From NCBI GenBank assembly GCA_021155195.1, contig JAJNPV010000046.1, forward strand, positions 124,001 through 188,000: a DNA stretch of 64,000 nucleotides, given 5' to 3'. The position numbers and the translations under genes were made by a program. Positions 26,699-34,431 of this stretch are shown piece by piece; position 1 is the stretch's first letter; each line of letters opens with the position of its first letter. Below the pieces are notes generated by a model. It did not search any database and was not told the DNA's origin. It worked only from the letters and a program-made list of their open reading frames with translations. This DNA is from Ohtaekwangia sp. GTDB lineage: Bacteria; Bacteroidota; Bacteroidia; Cytophagales; Cyclobacteriaceae.

Positions 26699-27553
26699 AT
26701 GAGGGCAATATGGAAAGGTCACATCCAGTTCTCGTTAGTCACCATTCCCGTAAGGATTTACAACGCAATCGATACGGGGCAAACGATTAGTTTTAATTTG
26801 CTAACCCGCGAAGGTCATAACCCGGTTAGTTATGAGAAAAAAGATAAGGTAACAGGTCAACCGTTAAAGACTGAGGATATAGTGAAAGGCTACCAGTATG
26901 AACCTGGCCAATATGTAATCGTTGAACAAGAGGATTTGAATAAGGTGAAATTGAAGAGTGAGAAGGTAATTGAGATAGAAGGCTTTGTTACTTCAAACGA
27001 AGTTCATCACACCCTTTTCGAAACACCATACTTTGTTGGCCCTGATGGAGACATCGCTGCAAAGACGTATGGACTGCTTTGCCAGACATTAAAAGATAGC
27101 GGTAAAGTAGGGGTTGGAAAAGTAGTGCTCCGCGATCGGGAAACGCCTGTACTAATCTCGCCCATGGAAGGGGGAATTTTAATGTACCGATTGCGATACC
27201 CCAGTGAAATCAGAAAAATGAGTGAGGTGCCACAATTGATTGAAGTGAAGACTGATAAAGAGCAATTGAAGATGGCTAAGACATTGGTCGATTCGATGAC
27301 TACCAAGTTTTCGAAAATTGAAATGAAAGACCGTTATTATGATGCACTCAAGTCAATTATTGATGCTAAGATAGAAGGCAAAGAAATAGTGATGATGACA
27401 GAAGAAGTACCGGAGGTGGTTGATATTATGACTGCCCTTAAAGCTAGCATCGATGCTGCCAAAAAGAAGCCGATGGAAAAAGCTAAAGGCAAGTCGGCCA
27501 AAATTGAAAAGGAAACCACCACCAAGAAAACTGCTCGCAGAAAAGTAGGGTAG
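26699..27553 (+). CDS. ku: Ku protein (non-homologous end joining)
   Basis: 284 residues starting MRAIWKGHIQFSLVTIPVRIYNA, the conserved start of bacterial Ku. The Ku core beta-barrel (GQTISFNLLTREGHNPVSYEKKDKVTG, GYQYEPGQYVIVEQEDLNKVK) fills residues 1-230. A Lys/Ala-rich tail (about 255-284) resembles the basic DNA-binding tail of other bacterial Ku proteins. It binds DNA ends as a homodimer and recruits LigD. No LigD is in the window. ATG 26699 is chosen since the family starts here. Confidence 0.93.
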   Translation: MRAIWKGHIQFSLVTIPVRIYNAIDTGQTISFNLLTREGHNPVSYEKKDKVTGQPLKTEDIVKGYQYEPGQYVIVEQEDLNKVKLKSEKVIEIEGFVTSNEVHHTLFETPYFVGPDGDIAAKTYGLLCQTLKDSGKVGVGKVVLRDRETPVLISPMEGGILMYRLRYPSEIRKMSEVPQLIEVKTDKEQLKMAKTLVDSMTTKFSKIEMKDRYYDALKSIIDAKIEGKEIVMMTEEVPEVVDIMTALKASIDAAKKKPMEKAKGKSAKIEKETTTKKTARRKVG

Positions 27554-27586
27554 TCGAGTAAACCATTACTAAAAACAGATTTTCGT

Positions 27587-27594
27587 TACCTTTG
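27587..27594 (+). promoter_or_regulatory. -7 box (TACCTTTG) directly before TPR gene
   Basis: A full TAnnTTTG match only 4 bases before ATG 27599. Transcription would start at or next to the ATG, so the mRNA may be leaderless. No clear -33 element. Confidence 0.45.
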
Positions 27595-27598
27595 TGTG

Positions 27599-28192
27599 AT
27601 GGGCAAGGTCATTCAATTTCCTACTCCAAATCCTGAGAAGTTCGGGTTTAAACCGGTTCGTAAAAAGAAAGCCGAAAGGCCGAAGCATGGGCAATTGAAT
27701 TTGTTTGCCGGAGGTAAGGTAGTTAACCTCAATAAACTTTCTGTTTTTGAAGAAGCATTGATGCTTGATGAGCATGGCGACAGCCGGGCAGCAGATCAAT
27801 ACTTAAAGGCAATTAAAGCTGGTGATGCTGTAGCAGATGCTTATTGTAATCTGGGTATTATTGAGTCAGAGCGAAAGAATCACAGCAAGGCCATTGATTG
27901 CTTTACCAAGAGTTTAAAAGAAGATCCCCGCCATTTTGAAAGTCATTATAATCTGGCAAACGTATATGCCGAAATAGGCAATCTTCCTTTGGCGAAGGTT
28001 CACTATCAGATTTCAATTGAAATTGAGCCTTCCTTTCCTAATGGATACTTCAATCTTGGACTTACACTTGCTATGAACAAAGAGCTTGAAGAAGCAATCA
28101 AAACTTTAACGAGCTATCGTGCCCTTGTATCCAATGAAGAACACAATCAAGTAAATGAATTGATAAGCAGCCTTTCACGATCACTTCAATAA
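27599..28192 (+). CDS. Cytoplasmic TPR protein
   Basis: 197 residues without a signal peptide. A basic N-terminal region (FKPVRKKKAERPKHGQLNLFAGGKVV) precedes four tetratricopeptide repeats (ADQYLKAIKAGDAVADAYCNLG, AIDCFTKSLKEDPRHFESHYNLA, AKVHYQISIEIEPSFPNGYFNLG and a last partial one). Likely a protein-binding adaptor; partner unknown. The ATG at 27599 is the start; GTG at 27596 is possible but lies closer to the -7 box. Confidence 0.82.
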   Translation: MGKVIQFPTPNPEKFGFKPVRKKKAERPKHGQLNLFAGGKVVNLNKLSVFEEALMLDEHGDSRAADQYLKAIKAGDAVADAYCNLGIIESERKNHSKAIDCFTKSLKEDPRHFESHYNLANVYAEIGNLPLAKVHYQISIEIEPSFPNGYFNLGLTLAMNKELEEAIKTLTSYRALVSNEEHNQVNELISSLSRSLQ

Positions 28193-28194
28193 CC

Positions 28195-29010
28195 CTAGAG
28201 CATTGCCACAGTTACAAGGAATAAAATTGCCCGATATACTTCCAACGCAATTTTTAAAAACAAAATCAGAATAACAGACTTCAAAATAAGGCGCCATCCA
28301 CGCTCCTTATAAAACTTGTTACCCGATCGGATAACAAAATACAGGTTGGTTGAAATAAAGATAGAGGTAAGAACAGCCTCGCTTAGGTAGCCCCCCAATC
28401 CAAACAAGCGTACAAAAATGGTGAGCAGTATAGCATTAACAAAAAGATTAAAACTGGCTAATTCCACAGCATAGGTAATATGATCTGCAAAAAATTTATT
28501 CTTTTTCCAGTATAATAGATTTAATGGGAGCGAGCTGACAATAACGAAGACCATCACCATCAATTTAGCAAGCCCCGTTGTCTTGAGGTTATACATCAAG
28601 GTAAACGAATCTAATGTGAGATTTAAACTCACAATCTTATGGGCGATAATGGATTGATAAAACCAGCTGAATGGAGAAAGTAATTGAGTATTCAGTGATG
28701 CATTGAATAGCTGGATAAACGGAAAGAAGAAATAAAACAAGTTAAGAACAAAGAACAACGCAGTAGGAGAGATGTGATTAACCCGTATACCATTTACAAA
28801 ATCTCGTGCAAGAGAACCCGGGTCCTTAATAGTAAGCCAGAGCGAACGAATCAGTCTGCTATCAGTAAATGTGATTGTAAGAAGGACTTGGTTGAATATG
28901 GTTTTGAATGAACGTTCCTTAGCGGTAAGAACTTTCTCCCCACACAAGTTGCAGTATGAGCCACTAAAAACATTTTGACAGCTTTTGCAGGTGTGGGTAC
29001 TTTCGATCAT
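28195..29010 (-). CDS. DUF3667 membrane protein with N-terminal zinc ribbon
   Basis: 271 residues from ATG 29010. It opens with a four-Cys zinc ribbon (CKSCQNVFSGSYCNLCGEKV), followed by the DUF3667 motif FNQVLLTITFTDSRLIRSLWLTIKDPGSLARDFVNGIR and five to six hydrophobic segments. Function unknown; common in Bacteroidota. The longer in-frame extension to 29109 overlaps the upstream gene and is unlike the family. Convergent with the TPR gene (2 bases). Confidence 0.8.
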   Translation of the reverse strand: MIESTHTCKSCQNVFSGSYCNLCGEKVLTAKERSFKTIFNQVLLTITFTDSRLIRSLWLTIKDPGSLARDFVNGIRVNHISPTALFFVLNLFYFFFPFIQLFNASLNTQLLSPFSWFYQSIIAHKIVSLNLTLDSFTLMYNLKTTGLAKLMVMVFVIVSSLPLNLLYWKKNKFFADHITYAVELASFNLFVNAILLTIFVRLFGLGGYLSEAVLTSIFISTNLYFVIRSGNKFYKERGWRLILKSVILILFLKIALEVYRAILFLVTVAML

Positions 29011-29032
29011 TTCAGGATTCAAACTTAGCGCT

Positions 29033-29548
29033 TTAATTCCTAAGGAATTTAAGTATTTTTTTTCCCCGCGAAACAAAGCCAGCACTTCCATACGGCATCT
29101 GATCTTCAATCATAGGAATGATTTCATTCTTTAATTCTGGGTTTTCTTTAGCAAGATTTGCCAGGACAGTCATTGAGAAAACCCGAATAGCAATTGGTTC
29201 TTTAGTATCCCCTAAAAATTGAAAACATAAAGCAGTTGTTCTTCCTTGAAGGGATCTAGGTATAGGGACAAATTGAAGGAACCGAAGGATATTTCTCTTA
29301 ACTGCATCGTGCTCACCTGACTTTCCTAAAAAAGAAATTAGTTTTTTTAAATGAGGCTTAACTAATTCAGGATGCAGCTCAACACAATTACTTAACGGCC
29401 AGGCAGCCCGCTGTGTTACCCGGTAAGGTCCATTTAGAAATATCCCAACCAGTTCGGCAAACCTTTTTTCATTAGCACCAACATAATTAACAATCCTTAT
29501 CATTTGGGGTCGGCTATGTTCTTGAAGGATTTCTTTTAGCAAATTCAT
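29033..29548 (-). CDS. HEAT-repeat-like hypothetical protein
   Basis: 171 residues, all-helical, cytoplasmic. Repeating helix pairs (RIVNYVGANEKRFAELVGIFLNG, TQRAAWPLSNCVELHPELVKPHLKKLISFLG, IAIRVFSMTVLANLAKENPELKNEIIPMIE) look like HEAT repeats. Similar proteins occur widely in Bacteroidota without a known function. It lies just upstream of the DUF3667 gene (22-base gap), likely cotranscribed. ATG 29548 is preferred to an ATT at 29554. Confidence 0.65.
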   Translation of the reverse strand: MNLLKEILQEHSRPQMIRIVNYVGANEKRFAELVGIFLNGPYRVTQRAAWPLSNCVELHPELVKPHLKKLISFLGKSGEHDAVKRNILRFLQFVPIPRSLQGRTTALCFQFLGDTKEPIAIRVFSMTVLANLAKENPELKNEIIPMIEDQMPYGSAGFVSRGKKILKFLRN

Positions 29549-29617
29549 AATCAATAAGTTAGATTAAAAATAGAATTATAACTATCTGAATATTAGGATA
29601 TTTAACATCACTTATGT

Positions 29618-29625
29618 TATCTTTA
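29618..29625 (+). promoter_or_regulatory. -7 box (TATCTTTA) before small ORF
   Basis: A TAnnTTTA box 16 bases before ATG 29642. No good -33 match at 18-21 bases. Weak support that the following 32-codon ORF is transcribed. Confidence 0.35.
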
Positions 29626-29641
29626 TATTTAATACAAAAAG

Positions 29642-29740
29642 ATGGATATGCTTTTATTTTTTGCTATCACCGCCACGGTATTTTTCCAACTAGGTCTGTG
29701 CTTTTTTTGCTATCATGTAAAGCAATCGCGCACGGTTTAA
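29642..29740 (+). CDS. Possible small membrane peptide (32 aa)
   Basis: A 32-codon ORF, MDMLLFFAITATVFF at the start, with one hydrophobic segment of about 22 residues and a short basic tail (KQSRTV). It sits in an otherwise empty 290-base divergent gap, with a -7 box upstream. No homologue recognised, so coding is uncertain. Confidence 0.35.
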   Translation: MDMLLFFAITATVFFQLGLCFFCYHVKQSRTV

Positions 29741-29843
29741 AGTTGTAGCCGTTCAGGGAATTATTAAAATCTTCCATTATTTATTGGCCTGATTCTTTGG
29801 GGTGAAAGGCTTGTGCTAAATTGCGAACTAATTTTTATTTTTC

Positions 29844-31700
29844 GTGAATTACTTGTCTGCAGAATCTCTCGCTAAATCATTCAATGATCGTTGGCTGTTT
29901 AAAGATATTACCTTAGGCATCTCTCAAGGTGATAAGATGGCGCTTGTGGGCGAGAATGGCACGGGTAAATCTACCCTGCTGAAAATTCTAACCGGTCAGC
30001 TTGTAGCTGATCAAGGCGTGATTAGTATTCGGGAAGGAATAAAACTTGGATACCTCACGCAACAGCCAAACGTAGCTGGTCATTTATCAGTAACTGAAAT
30101 TATTTTTGATAAGAACAATAAGGTAGCTTCTGTTGTAAAGGATTATGAAGCATGTATTCACGATGCTAATACTTCTCCTGAGCGTATGCAAAGTGTGCTC
30201 GAATTGATGGAAGAATACAATGCATGGGACTACGATGCCAAGGTTCAAATGATCACAAGCAAGTTGGGTATTGTTGACTTGGATCAAAAGTTTGATGAAC
30301 TCTCAGGGGGGCAGCGAAAGCGAGTGTTTTTGGCTCAGATGCTATTGGCTGAACCAGACCTGATTATAATGGATGAACCCACTAACCATTTAGACTTAGA
30401 GGCAATTGAATGGCTTGAATCTTACCTGGCTGGTCAGCAGATTACTTTGCTGATGGTTACCCACGACCGTTACTTCCTGGACAATGTTGCCAACGAGATT
30501 CTGGAGCTTGACCGGGGTAAACTTTATAGATATAAAGGTAATTACGCTTATTTTTTGGAGAAAAAGTCGGATCGGGAAGAAATGCTTAAAACGGAAGTTT
30601 CAAAGGCTAGAAACCTGCTAAAGAAGGAACTTGAATGGATGCGTAAGCAGCCTCGTGCCCGGGGCACAAAAGCTAAGTATCGTATTGATGCTTACTATGA
30701 ATTGAAAGATAAGGCCTCAATCAATCTGAAGAAAGACAGGCTGGAATTGGATGTGCAAGAAGCACGGCAGGGAGGGAAGGTCCTCGAACTTCATAATGTC
30801 TCAAAAAGTTATGGAGCCTCTAAAATGGTAGACAATTTCTCATACATCTTTAAGAAGAAAGATCGCATAGGTATTGTAGGAAAGAATGGAGTAGGTAAGT
30901 CTACTTTCCTTGATATGCTAACAGGGGCAACGAAACCTGATACAGGAGAATTGATTCCTGGAGTAACGACAAAGATCGGATACTTTACACAAGAGGTGGA
31001 AGATCTTAATCCGGCACATCGGGTTATTGAGGAAGTAAAAGAGATTGCAGAGTACATTACGCTTGCCGATGGATCTCAACTTTCTGCATCAAAATTCTTA
31101 GATACATTTTTATTTCCACCCGAGAAGCAGTACAACATCATCGAGAAATTAAGTGGTGGGGAAAAGAAGCGCCTTCAACTTTTGAAAGTCCTTGTTCGCA
31201 ATCCAAACTTTTTAGTGCTGGATGAACCCACGAACGATTTTGATATTGACACACTCAATGTGTTGGAGGACTTTCTAGAGAAGTTTAATGGTTGCCTCGT
31301 ACTGGTATCGCACGATCGCTACTTCATGGATCATCTGGTAGAAGAGTTATTCATCTTTGAAGGGGATGGCGTAATCCGACCCTTTAATGGAAACTACTCT
31401 GATTATCGCACTTGGCTGGAAGAAAAGGAAGAAGTTGTTGAAAGTAAACCTGCTGCCATTCAGCCTAAGGAAGTTAATAAGCCAGGTAAGAAACTGTCAT
31501 TTAAGGAAAAGCAAGAGTTTGAAAACTTGCAGGGTGAAATTCAATCTCTCGAAAAGAAAAAGACCGATCTTACATTAACCCTTAACAGCGGTATAACTGA
31601 CCACCTAAAGCTGCAGGAAATTGCCGATCAAATTCAACAGGTAAATGATCAGATTGAAAGTAAAACTTTTCGTTGGTTGGAGTTGTCGGAAATCAGTTAA
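29844..31700 (+). CDS. uup: ABC-F ATPase, Uup-type
   Basis: 618 residues with two ABC domains and no membrane segment. Walker A boxes GENGTGKS (about 36-43) and GKNGVGKS (about 345-352), signatures LSGGQRKR and LSGGEKKR, and Walker B DEPTNHLD and DEPTNDFD. A C-terminal coiled-coil (about 545-618, KEKQEFENLQGEIQSLEKKK) is the Uup-type DNA/ribosome-binding extension. Uup-type ABC-F proteins act on the ribosome and in replication-fork or transposon excision control. The gene starts at GTG 29844, where family members begin MNYLS. Monocistronic. Confidence 0.9.
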   Translation: MNYLSAESLAKSFNDRWLFKDITLGISQGDKMALVGENGTGKSTLLKILTGQLVADQGVISIREGIKLGYLTQQPNVAGHLSVTEIIFDKNNKVASVVKDYEACIHDANTSPERMQSVLELMEEYNAWDYDAKVQMITSKLGIVDLDQKFDELSGGQRKRVFLAQMLLAEPDLIIMDEPTNHLDLEAIEWLESYLAGQQITLLMVTHDRYFLDNVANEILELDRGKLYRYKGNYAYFLEKKSDREEMLKTEVSKARNLLKKELEWMRKQPRARGTKAKYRIDAYYELKDKASINLKKDRLELDVQEARQGGKVLELHNVSKSYGASKMVDNFSYIFKKKDRIGIVGKNGVGKSTFLDMLTGATKPDTGELIPGVTTKIGYFTQEVEDLNPAHRVIEEVKEIAEYITLADGSQLSASKFLDTFLFPPEKQYNIIEKLSGGEKKRLQLLKVLVRNPNFLVLDEPTNDFDIDTLNVLEDFLEKFNGCLVLVSHDRYFMDHLVEELFIFEGDGVIRPFNGNYSDYRTWLEEKEEVVESKPAAIQPKEVNKPGKKLSFKEKQEFENLQGEIQSLEKKKTDLTLTLNSGITDHLKLQEIADQIQQVNDQIESKTFRWLELSEIS

Positions 31701-31764
31701 TTCAATACGTACACTCGTTAGTGGAACCTGAAAAATACTTTCAACAAAGTCGATTTTTTAGCTG

Positions 31765-31772
31765 TATCTTTG
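31765..31772 (+). promoter_or_regulatory. -7 box (TATCTTTG) for ECF sigma gene
   Basis: A full TAnnTTTG match 13 bases before GTG 31786. The best -33-like TTTC lies about 22 bases farther upstream, slightly long. Confidence 0.45.
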
Positions 31773-31785
31773 TAGCAATAACTAA

Positions 31786-32415
31786 GTGAATAAAGTGAAT
31801 CAAGCTCAAGCCATTGTTATCTATCAACCCTTGCTTCATCAGATAGCGTACAACCTGCTTCGTTGTAAGGCAGATGCTGAAGATATCGTGCAGGATACTT
31901 TTGTTAAATGGCTCAGTATAGATCAAAAGAAGATTGAGAATACCAAGGCTTATCTCATCAAAGCTGTCACTAACAATTGCCTTAAGCACCTTCAGGCTCT
32001 CAAGAAAAAGAAAGAAGAGTATTGGGATTCAATTCAGTTATCGGAATTGGTAGTAAAGTTTAAGGAATCTGATTTTGCCCATATCGACTTTGAAAAGGAA
32101 CTTTCTGCTGCTTTTAAGGTCATTCAGGCCAAATTGGAGCCTTTGGAACGTGCTGCCTACCTGTTAAAAGAAGTATTTGATTTTGATTATGAGGCCATTC
32201 AGAAAGTACTTGATAAAAAAGCAGACCATTGTCGCCAGTTGTTTAGCCGGGCTCGCAAGAAACTAAATGACGAAAGTGACAAGATTAAAATAAGTCTTCC
32301 TGATACTTCTCATCTCTTCGAAAGCTTCAAAAATGCCTGTTATTTGGATAATGCTGCTGATTTTGTGCAGCATTTAAAGTCCGATATAGCAGGTGCCCTC
32401 CAAAAGAAAAAATAA
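31786..32415 (+). CDS. ECF sigma factor, ECF41-like without SnoaL domain
   Basis: 209 residues. Region 2 contains LLHQIAYNLLRCKADAEDIVQDTFVKWLS; region 4 contains LEPLERAAYLLKEVFDFDYEAIQKVLDKKADHCRQLFSRARKKL. The phrase E-R-A-A-Y-L-L-x-E-V-F-D and RQLFSRARK is characteristic of the ECF41/SigJ group. That group usually carries a C-terminal SnoaL-like domain of about 100 residues; here only a ~50-residue tail with LFESFKNACYLDNAADFVQHL is seen, a shortened form. No anti-sigma gene is adjacent. Target unknown. Confidence 0.82.
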   Translation: MNKVNQAQAIVIYQPLLHQIAYNLLRCKADAEDIVQDTFVKWLSIDQKKIENTKAYLIKAVTNNCLKHLQALKKKKEEYWDSIQLSELVVKFKESDFAHIDFEKELSAAFKVIQAKLEPLERAAYLLKEVFDFDYEAIQKVLDKKADHCRQLFSRARKKLNDESDKIKISLPDTSHLFESFKNACYLDNAADFVQHLKSDIAGALQKKK

Positions 32416-32510
32416 TTTTCAGATTCTGTCACACACACTCAAGTTTGTGGTCTTACAGGTAAGAGTCTCACATTGAGGCTTTAATTAATTGATTTAACCT
32501 ACCTACCTCT

Positions 32511-33281
32511 ATGAAGGAGATTTTGATTTTTTTTGTTGCTCATTGGTATCTTTCCTTGTTTTTCCAAACGTTTTTTCTGCATCGGTACGCTGCGCATAAA
32601 GCGTTCACAATGAATAAGTTTACCGAAAAAGTAGTATACATTCTCACCTGGATTTTTCAGGGTTCCAATTATTTAAGTCCTTATGGGTATGGAGTTATGC
32701 ATCGGATGCATCACGCTTTTGCAGATACTGAAAACGATCCGCATTCTCCAAAATATGATGAAACCATCTGGAATATGATGTGGAAGACAAAAACCATCTA
32801 TTCAGACATTGCAAACAAGAAAATAACAGTTGAAAAGCGATTTACCGAGGGGGTTCCTGATTGGATCGCTTTTGACAAATTTGCCAGATCATGGCCCTCA
32901 AGATTGTTTTGGGGCATCTTATATGTAGCCTTTTATGTTCAGTTTGCAGCCTATTGGTGGTTGTGGCTTTTACTACCAATTCATTTCTTAATGAGCCCTA
33001 TCCATGGAGCAATCATTAATTGGTTTGCGCATAAATATGGGTACAGAAACTTCCATGTTGGGGATACTTCAAGAAATTTCCTACCGGTTGATTTCTTAAT
33101 GATGGGCGAGAGTTATCATAATAACCATCACAAATTTGGCTCAAGGGCAAATTTTGGAGGCATCCGTTGGCACGAACTTGATCCTACGTATGTGGTTATT
33201 CTTATACTCAACAAGCTTCGTATTGTTCGCATTGCTCAGCAAAAGGAGATTGTTATGGAACGGGTAAAGAAGGCTGCGTAG
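32511..33281 (+). CDS. Acyl-CoA desaturase (delta-9-type fatty acid desaturase)
   Basis: 256 residues, integral membrane. The three His boxes are intact: HRYAAH (24-29), HRMHH (64-68) and HNNHH (203-207), with the conserved NWFAHKYGYR between. Four hydrophobic segments are present. Members insert a double bond in acyl chains using two iron atoms and O2. The gene is followed by a cold-shock protein gene, and desaturases are often cold-related, but each probably has its own promoter. Confidence 0.9.
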   Translation: MKEILIFFVAHWYLSLFFQTFFLHRYAAHKAFTMNKFTEKVVYILTWIFQGSNYLSPYGYGVMHRMHHAFADTENDPHSPKYDETIWNMMWKTKTIYSDIANKKITVEKRFTEGVPDWIAFDKFARSWPSRLFWGILYVAFYVQFAAYWWLWLLLPIHFLMSPIHGAIINWFAHKYGYRNFHVGDTSRNFLPVDFLMMGESYHNNHHKFGSRANFGGIRWHELDPTYVVILILNKLRIVRIAQQKEIVMERVKKAA

Positions 33282-33286
33282 GCCGA

Positions 33287-33318
33287 TTTAGCAATATCAA
33301 ATTTAATTGCTACCTTTA
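33287..33318 (+). promoter_or_regulatory. Promoter of csp gene: TTTA (33287-33290), 20 bp, TACCTTTA (33311-33318)
   Basis: Both elements match the Bacteroidota pattern with 20-base spacing, leaving a leader of about 25 bases before ATG 33349. Confidence 0.5.
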
Positions 33319-33348
33319 CGCCTTAAATTTTTATAACAACAAATCACA

Positions 33349-33543
33349 ATGAAAGAAGGAACAGTAAAATTCTTTAACGAAACCAAAGGATTCGGTTTTG
33401 TAAAAGAAACATCAACAGGTCAAGAGTATTTCGTACACGTTTCAGGTCTTGTAGACCAGGTTCGTGAAAACGATTCAATCACTTTTGAATTGAAGGAAGG
33501 GAAAAAAGGTTTGAATGCAGTTAACGTTCGCGTTACTAATTAA
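33349..33543 (+). CDS. Cold-shock domain protein
   Basis: A 64-residue OB-fold RNA chaperone. RNP1 KGFGFV (about 13-18) and RNP2 EYFVHVSG are present. The start EGTVKFFNETKGFGFVKE is typical. It binds single-stranded RNA and DNA and melts structure during cold or normal growth. It has its own promoter and a strong terminator at 33566. Confidence 0.95.
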   Translation: MKEGTVKFFNETKGFGFVKETSTGQEYFVHVSGLVDQVRENDSITFELKEGKKGLNAVNVRVTN

Positions 33544-33565
33544 TACACCTAATTTTTTCAAGGGA

Positions 33566-33595
33566 AAGCCCCGCAGCAATGCGGGGCTTTTTTTA
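33566..33595 (+). terminator. Intrinsic terminator after csp
   Basis: Stem AAGCCCCGC/GCGGGGCTT with a 6-base loop, followed by seven T. A strong, GC-rich rho-independent terminator 22 bases after the csp stop. Confidence 0.9.
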
Positions 33596-33684
33596 TGCAT
33601 TCTGGATTTTAAACTAACAATTTGTGCAGGTTTAATTATCTTTCATGGTATTACGGTTCGCCTTCGTAATAAGATAAACAACCA

Positions 33685-34428
33685 ATGAATAAATACCTAT
33701 CAATTCTTAATGTACGCACAGTCTATGCATTTGGTATTTCTGTGTTAGTTTCTTACGTCACGCTTGCTTTTGATTTTCAGTATAACTACGACCTGGCTTT
33801 AATAAGCATTGCGATCATCTTTCCGTTGGTGTTTACTATTCGGAGTGCTTTTAGAAGACGAGAAAAGGCATTAGAATATTTAAGCCGATTTAAAGCTGGG
33901 TTAATTACAGTTCGTGATTCTGTTTTGGAAATTAAGAAGCTTGATAATTCCCGAAAGGAGGAAGTAAAGGGAATTATTAGGGAAATCAGTGTTTCTTTAC
34001 ATCAATACCTGGGTTCCAGAACGTCAACCAAAGAAGACGTTCAAGAGAAAATCAGTAGAGTGTTTGCCTTCATTCAATTAAATGGTGAGTCTATTGGAAC
34101 GGGCACTGCGTTGAAAATCTTTCGTTTTATGAAAGAGGTTCATTACAGTTCAGAAAACATCATTGCTGTGAATCAACATCGCACGCCCATTGCTATGCGT
34201 GCTTATTGCTTAATCTTTATTTATATCTATCCATTTATTTATACGCCCGCGTTGTATCACAAATTGCATGATGGAATCTCTCTTAATGAGTCGTGGATTG
34301 TTTATTTCCTTTCAGCCATTTCAACATTCATCTTGATTTCACTCTACAATGTACAGGATCAGATGGAAAATCCGTTTGATCAGAAAGGATTAGATGATAT
34401 TAGATTAGGTGATTTTCTTTTGAAATGA
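33685..34428 (+). CDS. Bestrophin-like integral membrane protein
   Basis: 247 residues with four hydrophobic segments (about 12-30, 36-50, 175-192, 205-225) and a central cytoplasmic helical part. The ending VQDQMENPFDQKGLDDIRL resembles the C-terminal E-N-P-F motif of bestrophin-type anion channels, and the general layout of two plus two membrane helices also fits. The usual RxxxxYxRWWE segment is not seen, so this is a divergent relative at best. Role could be ion flow across the inner membrane (inference). Confidence 0.5.
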   Translation: MNKYLSILNVRTVYAFGISVLVSYVTLAFDFQYNYDLALISIAIIFPLVFTIRSAFRRREKALEYLSRFKAGLITVRDSVLEIKKLDNSRKEEVKGIIREISVSLHQYLGSRTSTKEDVQEKISRVFAFIQLNGESIGTGTALKIFRFMKEVHYSSENIIAVNQHRTPIAMRAYCLIFIYIYPFIYTPALYHKLHDGISLNESWIVYFLSAISTFILISLYNVQDQMENPFDQKGLDDIRLGDFLLK

Positions 34429-34431
34429 TTC

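Noticed and set aside
29011..29109. 33-residue N-terminal extension of the DUF3667 gene
   Set aside because: It would overlap the upstream HEAT-like gene by more than 70 bases and lacks family similarity; the zinc ribbon starts right after ATG 29010.
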